From Kineosporia succinea (lineage in GTDB: Bacteria > Actinomycetota > Actinomycetes > Actinomycetales > Kineosporiaceae), in the NCBI RefSeq assembly GCF_030811555.1, contig NZ_JAUSQZ010000001.1, positions 5,329,241 to 5,393,240 of the forward strand: a stretch of DNA of 64,000 nt, read 5' to 3'. Under the pieces are notes generated by a model that searched no databases, was not told the DNA's origin, and saw nothing but the letters and a program-made list of their open reading frames with translations. Positions 1-9,121 of this stretch are shown in pieces. Each line of letters begins with the position of its first letter. The first letter of the stretch is position 1. Made by a program: the position numbers and the translations under genes.

Positions 1-1009
1 CCTGCTCGCCGACACCTCCGAGACCGTCGCCTCCCGCATCACCGGCAGCCTCTACCCCCTGATGGACGTGCTGCTCGTCTTCCTCGTCGCCCGCCTGCTC
101 GTCGCCAGCCCGGGCCGGTCCGCCGTGGCCTACTGGGTCGTGGCCGCGATCAGCTGCTCACTGGTCGCCGACATCTCGATGAACGTCATCCTGCTCACCG
201 GTGGGAGCACCGACTTCCCGCGCTGGATGAACATGGTCTGGGCCTGCTTCTACGCCTTCGTCGGCGCCTCGGCCGTCTGCGCCGGGCGCGGCGGGGAGGT
301 GGTGCGCGCCCCCGCCATCGACGGCAGCGGCCTGACCGTGCCCCGGCTCGCCGTGCTCGCGCTCGCGGCCGGCATGCCCCTGGCCGTGCTCATCACCCGG
401 ATGTCGTTCGGCGAGTACGAGGGCGCCGTGCTGCTCGGCATCGGCTCGCTCCTCCTGCTGATCATGGTGATCGCCCGGATCTACGACCTGCTGCAGGAAC
501 TGCGCCGGCAGTCCGAGCAGATGGCGCTGATGGCCCGCACCGACCCGCTCACCGGCGTGGCCAACCGGCGCTCCTGGGACTTCGAGCTGGCCCGCACCAT
601 GGCCGCCGCCCGCGGGAGCGGCCGGATGCTCCTCGTCGGGCTGCTCGACCTCGACCACTTCAAGCGCTACAACGACACCTTCGGCCACCAGGCCGGTGAC
701 GAGCTGCTGCGGGAGGCCGCCCGGGCCTGGAGCGTGGCCGTCGGCCCGACCGGCCGGATCGCCCGCTGGGGCGGTGAGGAGTTCGCCGTCGCGCTGAGCT
801 GTTCGGGCGTCGAGGAGGGCCTGCACGTGCTCGACGAACTGCGCCGCCTCGTGCCCTACCAGCAGACCTGCTCGATCGGCGTGGCCCGCTGGAACGGCAC
901 CGACGACGCGGCGACCCTGCTCCAGCAGGCCGACACCGCGCTCTACGAGGCCAAGGGGTCCGGCCGTAATCGCACCGTGCTGGCAGCGGTCACGGTCGAG
1001 GTGGCCTGA
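1..1009 (+). CDS. Membrane-associated GGDEF diguanylate cyclase, 5'-truncated
   Basis: The reading frame is open at the left edge, so the N-terminus is outside the window; the first internal ATG is at 62. The visible part has several hydrophobic segments over roughly the first 150 residues, then a C-terminal GGDEF domain with DPLTGVANRR, DLDHFKRYND and the active-site variant GGEEF (around residue 236 counted from 62). GGEEF is a catalytically competent form in this family, which condenses two GTP into cyclic di-GMP. I see no clear RxxD inhibitory site. The membrane part suggests signal sensing at the cell envelope; the signal is unknown. Confidence 0.85.
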   Translation, partial: LLADTSETVASRITGSLYPLMDVLLVFLVARLLVASPGRSAVAYWVVAAISCSLVADISMNVILLTGGSTDFPRWMNMVWACFYAFVGASAVCAGRGGEVVRAPAIDGSGLTVPRLAVLALAAGMPLAVLITRMSFGEYEGAVLLGIGSLLLLIMVIARIYDLLQELRRQSEQMALMARTDPLTGVANRRSWDFELARTMAAARGSGRMLLVGLLDLDHFKRYNDTFGHQAGDELLREAARAWSVAVGPTGRIARWGGEEFAVALSCSGVEEGLHVLDELRRLVPYQQTCSIGVARWNGTDDAATLLQQADTALYEAKGSGRNRTVLAAVTVEVA

Positions 1010-1086
1010 CACTCTGTGCGGGAATCGGGCCGAACGCCGACGGAGTGCAGGCTGCGATCATGGCTCCGGACCGGCACCATGCCCGG

Positions 1087-2601
<1,515 letters not shown>

Positions 2602-2612
2602 GGGGTGCGGCG

Positions 2613-3956
2613 ATGTCCGATCTCGACGGCACCCACGACGCCCGGCGCACCTACGAGCTCGACCGCGCCCACGTGTTCCACTCCTGGTCGGCGCAGGGCG
2701 CGCTCGACCCGATGGTGATCACCAAGGCCGAGGGCCCCTACGTCTGGGACGGTGACGGGCAGAGGCTGCTCGACTTCACCTCGCAGCTGGTCTACACGAA
2801 CCTGGGCCACCAGCACCCGCGCATCGTGGCGGCGATCCAGGAGCAGGCCGCGGCGCTGTGCACGGTCGCCCCGGCCTACGCGAACGGCGCCCGGTCGGAG
2901 GCGGCGCGGCTCATCGCCTCGCACACCCCGGGCGACCTGAACCACGTCTTCTTCACCAACGGCGGGGCGGACGCGAACGAGCACGCGGTGCGGATGGCCC
3001 GGCTGCACACCGGCCGGCACAAGGTGCTCTCGACCTACCGCTCCTACCACGGCGGTACGCACCTGGCCGTGAACCTGACGGGCGACCCGCGCCGGTGGGC
3101 CAACGACAACGCCTCGTCCGGCACGGTGCACTTCTTCGGGCCCTTCCTGTACCGCAGCGCCTTTCACGCGACCACCGAGCAGGAGGAGTCCCAGCGGGCG
3201 CTGGCCCACCTCGAGCAGGTGATCACGCTGGAGGGACCCTCGACCGTGGCCGCGATCATCCTGGAGTCGATCCCGGGCACGGCCGGGATCATGGTGCCGC
3301 CGCCCGGCTACCTGGCCGGGGTGCGTGAGCTGTGCGACCGGTTCGGCATCGTGCTCATCGCCGACGAGGTGATGTCCGGCTTCGGCCGGGCCGGGAAGTG
3401 GTTCGCGATCGAGCATTTCGGGGTGACGCCCGACCTCCTGACCTTCGCCAAGGGCGTCAACTCCGGGTACGTGCCGTTGGGTGGCGTGGCCATCAGTGAC
3501 GCGATCCACGAGACCTTCACCGAGCGCGTCTATCCCGGCGGCCTGACCTACTCCGGGCATCCGCTGGCGTGCGCGGCGGCGGTGGCGACGATCCGCACGA
3601 TGGAGGACGAGGGAACGGTCGCCCGTGCGGCCCGGCTGGGTGAGGACGTGTTCGGCCCCGGCCTGCGGGAGCTGGCGGACCGGCACGAGTGGATCGGCGA
3701 AGTGCGGGGCACCGGGGCGTTCTGGGCGCTGGAGCTGGTGGCCGACCGCACGACCCGGGAACCCCTGGCCCCGTACGGCGGCAGCAGCCCGGCGACGGCG
3801 GCCCTGCTCCGGGCCTGCCGGGCCCAGGGCCTCCTTCCGTTCGCGAACTACAACCGCGTGCACGTCGTCCCTCCGCTCAACCTCACCGACGAGCAGGCCC
3901 ACGAAGGGCTGGCGGCGCTCGACGCGGCGCTGACCTCGGCCCGGGCGGCGGTGTAG
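2613..3956 (+). CDS. Class III (omega) PLP aminotransferase
   Basis: The protein has 447 residues and the fold-type I class III pattern: TNGGADANEHAVRMAR, the LIADEVMSGFGR aspartate that contacts the pyridine nitrogen of PLP, and the Schiff-base lysine (about K279) in FAKGVNSGYVPLGG. Relatives move amino groups from omega-amino acids such as beta-alanine, taurine or GABA to pyruvate or 2-oxoglutarate. An SD-like GGGGTG precedes the ATG. It sits 11 bp behind the semialdehyde dehydrogenase, so a two-step amine to acyl-CoA route (for example beta-alanine to malonate semialdehyde to acetyl-CoA) is likely. The exact amino donor is not readable from sequence. Confidence 0.85.
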   Translation: MSDLDGTHDARRTYELDRAHVFHSWSAQGALDPMVITKAEGPYVWDGDGQRLLDFTSQLVYTNLGHQHPRIVAAIQEQAAALCTVAPAYANGARSEAARLIASHTPGDLNHVFFTNGGADANEHAVRMARLHTGRHKVLSTYRSYHGGTHLAVNLTGDPRRWANDNASSGTVHFFGPFLYRSAFHATTEQEESQRALAHLEQVITLEGPSTVAAIILESIPGTAGIMVPPPGYLAGVRELCDRFGIVLIADEVMSGFGRAGKWFAIEHFGVTPDLLTFAKGVNSGYVPLGGVAISDAIHETFTERVYPGGLTYSGHPLACAAAVATIRTMEDEGTVARAARLGEDVFGPGLRELADRHEWIGEVRGTGAFWALELVADRTTREPLAPYGGSSPATAALLRACRAQGLLPFANYNRVHVVPPLNLTDEQAHEGLAALDAALTSARAAV

Positions 3957-3962
3957 CGGGCC

Positions 3963-3994
3963 GGGCCGATCCGGGAGACCTCCCGGGTCGGCCC
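3963..3994 (+). terminator. GC-rich hairpin after the aminotransferase
   Basis: Two 15-nt arms (3963-3977 and 3980-3994) pair with a single mismatch, starting 7 bp after the aminotransferase stop. There is no T tract, as is usual for actinobacterial hairpins. It probably ends the mmsA-aminotransferase transcript. Confidence 0.55.
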
Positions 3995-4147
3995 CGTCCC
4001 GGTCCGGTCGTATTTATCGGGAGCCTTCCGTACTCTCCAGGGAAGATCACCGGGGTGACGGACCGCCGCGTGGGGGCACGGGCGCGGTCCGCGGCGAATC
4101 CGGTGACGGCGCGTGAAGACGCGCTCACGAGAGCGGATGTGGTGAGG

Positions 4148-4891
4148 ATGCGGGTGGGGAACCTACGGTCGGCGCTGGCGGTGGCGGCGGTCACGGTGTT
4201 GCTGACGAGTGCGTGCACGTCCGAGAGCGGCGGTGAGGCCTCGGCTCGGCCCACGGCTTCGGCTTCGAACTCGGTCACGGTCCCGGCGGAGGCGACGCCG
4301 GTCTCGGTGGGGTCTTCCGGTGAGAAGGTGAGCGCGGCGGTGGCCTCCGACCCGGGCACGGTGGCGCAGCTGCGCGAGATCGTGGCCCGGCAGGTCAGGG
4401 CCGGCCGCAAGCGGTACCAGCTGGAATCGCCGGCTCTGGTCGACATCACGGCCCTGGGCGAGGTCGGCCAGGTGCGGTACGCGGTGGCGGTGTACCCCAC
4501 GCGGCTCGACGGCAGGGGCGAGCCCTTCTGGAACGAGATGTTCCTCCTCGCCCCGGCCGGTGGTGACGCCGGTGACTTCACGCCGATGCACGCCGCGAGC
4601 GAGCAGGTCGCCATCGAAGACTCGATCGTGCGCAACGCGGAGGCGGTGTTCCTGCGCTACCGCGAGCCCACGGACGAGGCGGTCGCGGGGGCGGTCGTCG
4701 TGTACGCGCCCGGGGCCACCGACGTCACGGTGAAGCACGCCACCGGCGAGCTCACCTACGACGGCACCTCCAGCTGGGCCGTCGAGGTCTCGAAGATCGG
4801 GCCGGACGACGACACCGACCTGGACTTCACCACCGAGGGCGGCTCCGGGACCCGGGGCACGACCGTCGGGAGCTGGCCCTTCACGAAGTAG
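4148..4891 (+). CDS. Secreted lipoprotein of unknown function
   Basis: The protein has 247 residues. It begins with a lipoprotein signal peptide: MR, a hydrophobic stretch, then the lipobox LTSAC with the lipidated Cys near residue 23. A Ser/Thr/Ala-rich linker follows, then a globular domain of about 190 residues that I do not recognise. Start codon choice is uncertain: ATG 4148 matches the signal peptide best, while GTG at 4139 or 4142 would add two or three residues. It should be anchored on the outer face of the membrane. No neighbour suggests a function; strong hairpins lie on both sides, so it is probably monocistronic. Confidence 0.7.
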   Translation: MRVGNLRSALAVAAVTVLLTSACTSESGGEASARPTASASNSVTVPAEATPVSVGSSGEKVSAAVASDPGTVAQLREIVARQVRAGRKRYQLESPALVDITALGEVGQVRYAVAVYPTRLDGRGEPFWNEMFLLAPAGGDAGDFTPMHAASEQVAIEDSIVRNAEAVFLRYREPTDEAVAGAVVVYAPGATDVTVKHATGELTYDGTSSWAVEVSKIGPDDDTDLDFTTEGGSGTRGTTVGSWPFTK

Positions 4892-4897
4892 CCGCGG

Positions 4898-4935
4898 GCC
4901 GGCCGGACCGGCACGCGGGGGCCGGTCCGGCCGGC
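4898..4935 (+). terminator. Perfect 15-bp hairpin after the lipoprotein
   Basis: Arms at 4898-4912 and 4921-4935 are exact reverse complements around an 8-nt loop, directly after the lipoprotein stop codon and before the amidohydrolase start. It is a likely intrinsic-type terminator without a U tract. Confidence 0.6.
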
Positions 4936-4953
4936 AGTCCGTATCCTCGGCCC

Positions 4954-6588
4954 ATGACCGACCCGCACGCCGATCTCGTGTTCACCGGTGGCCCTGTTCA
5001 CTGCCTCGACGCCGCCCGCTCGCAGTCCTCGGCGCTGGCGGTGAGGGACGGCCGGATCGTCGCCCTCGGGGTGGGGGCCACCGCCGCGGTGGGCCCCAAG
5101 ACCGAGATCGTCGACCTGGCCGGGCGGGCGCTGCTGCCCGGTTTCCAGGACGCGCACGTCCACGCCGTGTTCGGCGGCCTCGAGCTCGGGCAGTGCGACC
5201 TGTCGGGCACCACCGACCTGGGGGAGTACCGGCGGCTGATCAAGGTTTACGCGGACGCCCATCCGCAGGTGGAGTGGATTCTCGGCGGCGGCTGGTCGAT
5301 GGAGAGCTTCCCGGGCGGCGTGCCCACCGCGGAGCTGCTCGACGACGTCACCGGTGGGCGTCCCGCGTTCTTCTTCAACCGCGACCACCACGGTGCCTGG
5401 GTGAACAGTGCCGCCCTGCGCCGGGCCGGGATCGACCGCGGCACGCCGGATCCGGCGCACGGGGTGATCAACCGGGATGCGGACGGCCACCCGGTCGGTG
5501 CGCTGCAGGAGGGGGCGGTGTCGCTGGTCGCGGACATCGCCCCGAAGGCCACCGCCGCCGACCGCCTCACCGGGCTGCTGCGGGCCCAGGAACTGCTGCA
5601 CTCGCTCGGGATCACGGCCTGGCAGGACGCCATGCTCTCGGCCACCAACGGCTACCCCGACGTGACCGACGCCTACTGCACCGCCGCCGAAAGAGATCTC
5701 CTGACCGCCGATGTCGTCGGCGCGCTGTGGTGGGACCGCGACCGGGGCGCCGAGCAGATCCCCGAACTGACCGCCCGGCGCGACCTTTTGAGGATCGGCC
5801 GCCTCGACGCGTCCACCGTCAAGATCATGCAGGACGGGGTCGCCGAGAACTTCACCGCGGGAATGACCGTGCCTTACCGGGACTCCTGCGGGCACGCGAC
5901 CGCCAACCGTGGACTGAGCTTCGTCGACCCGCTGAAGCTGCGGGAGTACGTCACGGCGCTGGACGCCCTCGACTTCCAGGTGCACTTCCACGCCCTCGGC
6001 GACCGGGCCGTGCGTGAGGCCCTCGACGCGATCGCCGCCGCCCGTGCCGCCAACGGATTCCGCGACACCCGGCCCCATCTCGCCCACCTGCAGGTCGTGC
6101 ACCCCTCGGACGTGGCCCGATTCGCGCAACTCGGCGCGACGGCGAACCTGCAGGCGCTCTGGGCCGCGCACGAACCGCAGATGGACGAGCTGACCATCCC
6201 GTTCCTGGGTGGCGGCCTGGCCGGGCACCAGTACCCGTTCGGCGACCTGCACCGTGCCGGTGCGCGGCTGGCGGCGGGCAGCGACTGGCCGGTCAGCAGC
6301 CCGAACCCGTTGCTGGGCATCCACACCGCGGTCAACCGGCGCACGCTCGGCAGCACCGCGCCGGCGTTCCGGCCCGGCCAGAGCATCGACGCGCACACGG
6401 CTTTCGCGGCCTACACCTCGGGCAGCGCCTACGTGAACCGGCGCGACGACACCGGCACCCTGGCCGTGGGGCACCGCGCCGACCTGGTCGTGCTCGACCG
6501 TGACCCGTTCGCCGTTGCGGTGGACGAGATCGGTCGGTGCACGGTTGATCTCACGTTCGTGGACGGCCGGGTCGTGTTCAGCCGCTAG
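4954..6588 (+). CDS. YtcJ-type metal-dependent amidohydrolase
   Basis: The protein has 544 residues. It begins with the small beta-sandwich of the amidohydrolase superfamily and has the metal-binding DAHVHAVFGG motif near residue 65. Further features are the long YtcJ/exoenzyme-type insert, VHFHALGDRAVREALDA, LAHLQVVHPSD, and a C-terminal GSDWPVSSPNPL segment with the active-site aspartate. YtcJ-like enzymes hydrolyse N-substituted formamides, amides or related C-N bonds; the substrate cannot be assigned here. No signal peptide is seen, so it is cytoplasmic. Its TAG stop overlaps the stop of the convergent lipoprotein gene inside a shared CTAG (6585-6588). Confidence 0.85.
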   Translation: MTDPHADLVFTGGPVHCLDAARSQSSALAVRDGRIVALGVGATAAVGPKTEIVDLAGRALLPGFQDAHVHAVFGGLELGQCDLSGTTDLGEYRRLIKVYADAHPQVEWILGGGWSMESFPGGVPTAELLDDVTGGRPAFFFNRDHHGAWVNSAALRRAGIDRGTPDPAHGVINRDADGHPVGALQEGAVSLVADIAPKATAADRLTGLLRAQELLHSLGITAWQDAMLSATNGYPDVTDAYCTAAERDLLTADVVGALWWDRDRGAEQIPELTARRDLLRIGRLDASTVKIMQDGVAENFTAGMTVPYRDSCGHATANRGLSFVDPLKLREYVTALDALDFQVHFHALGDRAVREALDAIAAARAANGFRDTRPHLAHLQVVHPSDVARFAQLGATANLQALWAAHEPQMDELTIPFLGGGLAGHQYPFGDLHRAGARLAAGSDWPVSSPNPLLGIHTAVNRRTLGSTAPAFRPGQSIDAHTAFAAYTSGSAYVNRRDDTGTLAVGHRADLVVLDRDPFAVAVDEIGRCTVDLTFVDGRVVFSR

Positions 6589-7196
6589 ACCACCTCGGGC
6601 GCCGGGCTCTCCTCGACCGAGTAGTCGTACAGGTCGTCGAGCGAGTCCAGCCCGGTGACGTCGAGGACGTCCTGACGCACGTCGGGGCATTCCTCGTGCA
6701 CCCGGGCGTCGAACTGGGCGTCGGCGAACGTGCCGTCGTCGGCGCCACCGTCGGCGATCGGGGCGGCCCAGAAGATGCCGAGGTTGCGGGCCGCCCTCTC
6801 GGGCGGGTAGTCGGCGGGCAGCGTGAGCAGCTGCACCGGGAACACCTCGCAGCCGATGTGGCCCATGCCCGCGATGCCGGCGGTGGTGGCCATGTCGTAG
6901 AGCACGGCGTTGGTGCGGTCGATCAGGTCGCCGTAGGCCCGCAGGGCGGTGGCGTGGTCGGCCTCCACCGCGGGCTTGATCTTCTTCATCGTCGTCGAGA
7001 TCTCGGCGAGCTCGGCGCTCCAGGCCCGGTCCTGCGCCTTGCCGACGTTCCAGGTGCTCTCGACCGTGGGGTCAGGGCTGGGGGAGCGGTCTTCGAAGGC
7101 CGACGACGGATACGGGATGTCGGGGTCGCCGGTGGTGCAGGCGCCCAGCAGCAGGCCCGTGAGGACGAGACCGAACGCGACGGCGGGACGGGTCAC
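6585..7196 (-). CDS. Lipoprotein, third in transcription order of a paralogous trio
   Basis: The protein has 203 residues. It starts at a GTG (7196) that overlaps the upstream stop as GTGA. A signal peptide with lipobox LLGAC is followed by a Ser/Pro-rich linker. The globular part contains GMGHIGCEVFPVQ and a C-terminal block ECPDVRQDVLDVTGLDSLDD. Both blocks, including both cysteines, recur in the two lipoproteins encoded just upstream, so the three are tandem duplicates. The cysteines could form a disulfide outside the cell. I do not recognise the family. It is translationally coupled to the gene ending at 7193. Confidence 0.75.
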   Translation of the reverse strand: MTRPAVAFGLVLTGLLLGACTTGDPDIPYPSSAFEDRSPSPDPTVESTWNVGKAQDRAWSAELAEISTTMKKIKPAVEADHATALRAYGDLIDRTNAVLYDMATTAGIAGMGHIGCEVFPVQLLTLPADYPPERAARNLGIFWAAPIADGGADDGTFADAQFDARVHEECPDVRQDVLDVTGLDSLDDLYDYSVEESPAPEVV

Positions 7197-7762
7197 GGGC
7201 TGACGTTCTGGGTCTGGTCCCAGAGGTCGTCGATGCTGGCGACGCGGGTGGCGGCGAGCACCTCGCCGCGCACGTCGGGGCACTCGGCCCGCATCTGCGC
7301 GTCGAGCCGGACGTGCCCGAACTCCACGTCGGTGGCCGATCCGCCGCCCGCGGCGGCCACGACCGGCGCCAGCCAGCTCAGGCCCATCAGCTTGGCCTGG
7401 TCGGCGGGGTCGGACTTGCTCACGGCCTGCAGCTGACTCGGCATGACCTCGCAGGCCAGGTGCCCGAGGCCGGTCGGCCCGGTGCCGGCGGCCCACTGCG
7501 TGACCACGCTGCCGAGCTCTTCCTGCAGCTCGGCGATCTCGGTCAGGTCGTCGAGGCTGTCGAGCGAGTCCATCCGGCCGGTCAGCTCCTCGACCTGGCT
7601 CTCGTAGTCACCGGACTCCGGGCTGGCACTGGCCACCGGTGCCGCGGATTCCCCACCGCTGTCGGCACTTTCGCCACTGCAGCCGGACAGCATCAGGCCG
7701 CCTAGTGAAAGTGCCGCCGACACAGCCAGAACCGCGCGTTTGGTCACCACGGCAGACATCAT
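7193..7762 (-). CDS. Lipoprotein, second of the paralogous trio
   Basis: The protein has 189 residues. The ATG at 7762 is chosen because GAGAGGGG sits 5 nt upstream. The signal peptide ends in lipobox LSGC and is followed by a Ser/Glu/Gly-rich linker. A helical-looking stretch rich in Asp, Glu and Leu precedes GLGHLACEVMPSQ and AECPDVRGEVLAATRVASIDD. These match the conserved blocks of its neighbours, though this copy is the most divergent. Surface-anchored; function unknown. Confidence 0.75.
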   Translation of the reverse strand: MMSAVVTKRAVLAVSAALSLGGLMLSGCSGESADSGGESAAPVASASPESGDYESQVEELTGRMDSLDSLDDLTEIAELQEELGSVVTQWAAGTGPTGLGHLACEVMPSQLQAVSKSDPADQAKLMGLSWLAPVVAAAGGGSATDVEFGHVRLDAQMRAECPDVRGEVLAATRVASIDDLWDQTQNVSP

Positions 7763-7789
7763 CTCATCCCCTCTCGGAACGACCACCGC

Positions 7790-7818
7790 AGCGGCCCGGC
7801 GTTGCGCGCCGGGCCGCT
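7790..7818 (-). terminator. Hairpin between the first and second trio genes
   Basis: Arms 7790-7801 and 7807-7818 pair perfectly over 12 bp with a 5-nt loop, immediately downstream of the minus-strand gene ending at 7835. It probably separates transcription of the first lipoprotein from the following pair, or attenuates read-through. Confidence 0.5.
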
Positions 7819-7834
7819 GACGGCGAGTGAAAAG

Positions 7835-8386
7835 TCAGCTCCCCGCAGCCTCGTACAGGTCGTCGAGGCTCGTGACCCCGGTGGCGTCGATCACGTCCTG
7901 GCGCACGTCCGGGCACTCGGCCCGGACCTTGGCGTCGAGCTGGGCGTCGGCGAAGCTGCGCGCCTCACCCGCCGAGGCCTCCACCAGCACGCTGTCGACG
8001 AACGCCCCCAGGTACTGCGCCAGCTGCTCCTGGTCGTCGGCGATGCGGCCGGACAGGGTCTTCATCTGCACCGGCAGGGCCACGCAGACGACGTGACCGA
8101 TGCCGTCGGGCCCACCGGCCGCCCCCATCTCGCGGGCGACGGTGCCGACCTCGGTGCGGAGCTGGATCTGGGCCTCGCCCTTGGCGGTCTCGCTCTGCGT
8201 GCTCAGGTCGGCCAGGGACTGGGTCCAGGCCGCGTCCTGGGTCGCGTCCACGGTCCAGCCCGCGACGCTGCTCGACGCGGACGGCGCCGGCGAGGCGTCG
8301 TCGGAGGAGCCGCCGCTGCATCCGGCCAGCACCAGCCCGATGATCGAGACGGCCATGGCGCACCGGGCCGCCGGTATAACCCGCAC
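7835..8386 (-). CDS. Lipoprotein, first of the paralogous trio
   Basis: The protein has 183 residues. It starts at GTG 8386, preceded by a good SD (AGGAAGGGG). The signal peptide ends in lipobox LAGC; a Ser/Ala-rich linker follows, then a domain with GIGHVVCVALPVQ and AECPDVRQDVIDATGVTSLDD. The two conserved cysteine blocks are shared with the next two genes downstream. Its C-terminus is most like that of the third gene, which hints at a stepwise duplication. No enzyme motif is visible. Confidence 0.75.
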   Translation of the reverse strand: MRVIPAARCAMAVSIIGLVLAGCSGGSSDDASPAPSASSSVAGWTVDATQDAAWTQSLADLSTQSETAKGEAQIQLRTEVGTVAREMGAAGGPDGIGHVVCVALPVQMKTLSGRIADDQEQLAQYLGAFVDSVLVEASAGEARSFADAQLDAKVRAECPDVRQDVIDATGVTSLDDLYEAAGS

Positions 8387-8725
8387 GTTCGTTCCCCTTC
8401 CTCGTCCGGAACCCTGCGTCCGGGTTCGGAAAGCATGGCAGGGACACGGTGCCCCGATTGACCCCGATCGCCCGGAAAGGCGGCAGATCCCCGCGGGCAC
8501 CTGCGCAGCTGCCCGTGCGCGCACCCGGGCTGCCCGGGCGGTGCGCCGGACGCGTCGATCATCGCAGCGTGCCCACCCGCTCCCGGGACGCCTATGAGGG
8601 CCGTCACCCACATTCGCCGCGTATCGGGCCCTCGTGCCCCCGAGTCCACCCAGACCTGCCCGCCCGTGCCCGTACGCCCGTGCCCGAGCGCCGGGCTCGT
8701 CGCGTCCGTCGCCGCACCCGGTCGG

Positions 8726-8875
8726 TCAGGCCTGACTGGCTCAGGCCTGACTGGCTCAGGCCTGACTGGCTCAGGCCTGACTGGCTCAGGCCTGACTGGC
8801 TCAGGCCTGACTGGACCAGACCTGACTGGACCAGACCTGACTGGACCAGACCTGACTGGACCAGACCGGGCCGGG
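8726..8875. repeat. 15-bp tandem repeat with internal 10-bp palindrome
   Basis: Six head-to-tail copies of TCAGGCCTGACTGGC (8726-8815, the last ending in A) are followed by three copies of CCAGACCTGACTGGA (8816-8860) and a degenerate unit. The first type contains the perfect palindrome TCAGGCCTGA, so each unit can form a small cruciform or bind a dimeric protein. The sharp switch between two internally homogeneous unit types indicates two rounds of local expansion. Confidence 0.9.
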
Positions 8876-9085
8876 CCGGGCCTGACCGGACCGGGCCGGA
8901 CCGATGGGGCGCGCCGGACCCGACCGGCGCGTGCCCGCCGGCCCGGACCAACGCGTGGCCCGGCAGGCTGGTTGCGGCCGTGTCCCCGGCCGGGCCGGCC
9001 GACGCGTCCCCCCTTCGAAAGACCCGGATCGGCCGACGGCCATTGACATGACCGAAATGCCCGGGTCAAGCTGACTCGCGCAGTC

Positions 9086-9097
9086 TGAAACGATTCA
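9086..9097. promoter_or_regulatory. Candidate LacI-type operator upstream of rhamnogalacturonan lyase
   Basis: TGAAACGATTCA lies 25 bp before the lyase start and is flanked to give CTGAAACGATTCAG. The same word with a variable centre occurs twice upstream of the rhamnose isomerase gene (27117-27128 and 27287-27298). The shape fits LacI-family operators. A TTGACA at 9043-9048 may be part of the promoter. Confidence 0.6.
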
Positions 9098-9121
9098 GCA
9101 TCTGTCGGAGGAGACCCAACG

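Larger units (their letters stand above)
8387..9121. other. Gene-free 735-bp region with minisatellite and regulatory site
   Basis: I find no convincing gene on either strand. It holds the promoter side of the leftward lipoprotein gene, a 15-bp tandem repeat (8726-8875), a CG-rich stretch built from GGCCGG-like words, and, near the right end, the rhamnose-type operator and a strong SD for the rhamnogalacturonan lyase. Long open frames here (for example RPDWL repeats) are products of the 15-bp periodicity, which keeps frame. Confidence 0.7.

Noticed and set aside
4756-6690. Long open frame antisense to the amidohydrolase gene
   Set aside because: Its Gly/Arg/Val-rich translation has no domain, and the plus strand encodes a clear amidohydrolase. 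High GC content creates such antisense frames.
8449-9051. Open frame with RPDWL/RPDWT repeats
   Set aside because: It exists only because the minisatellite unit is 15 bp; there is no start signal or domain.
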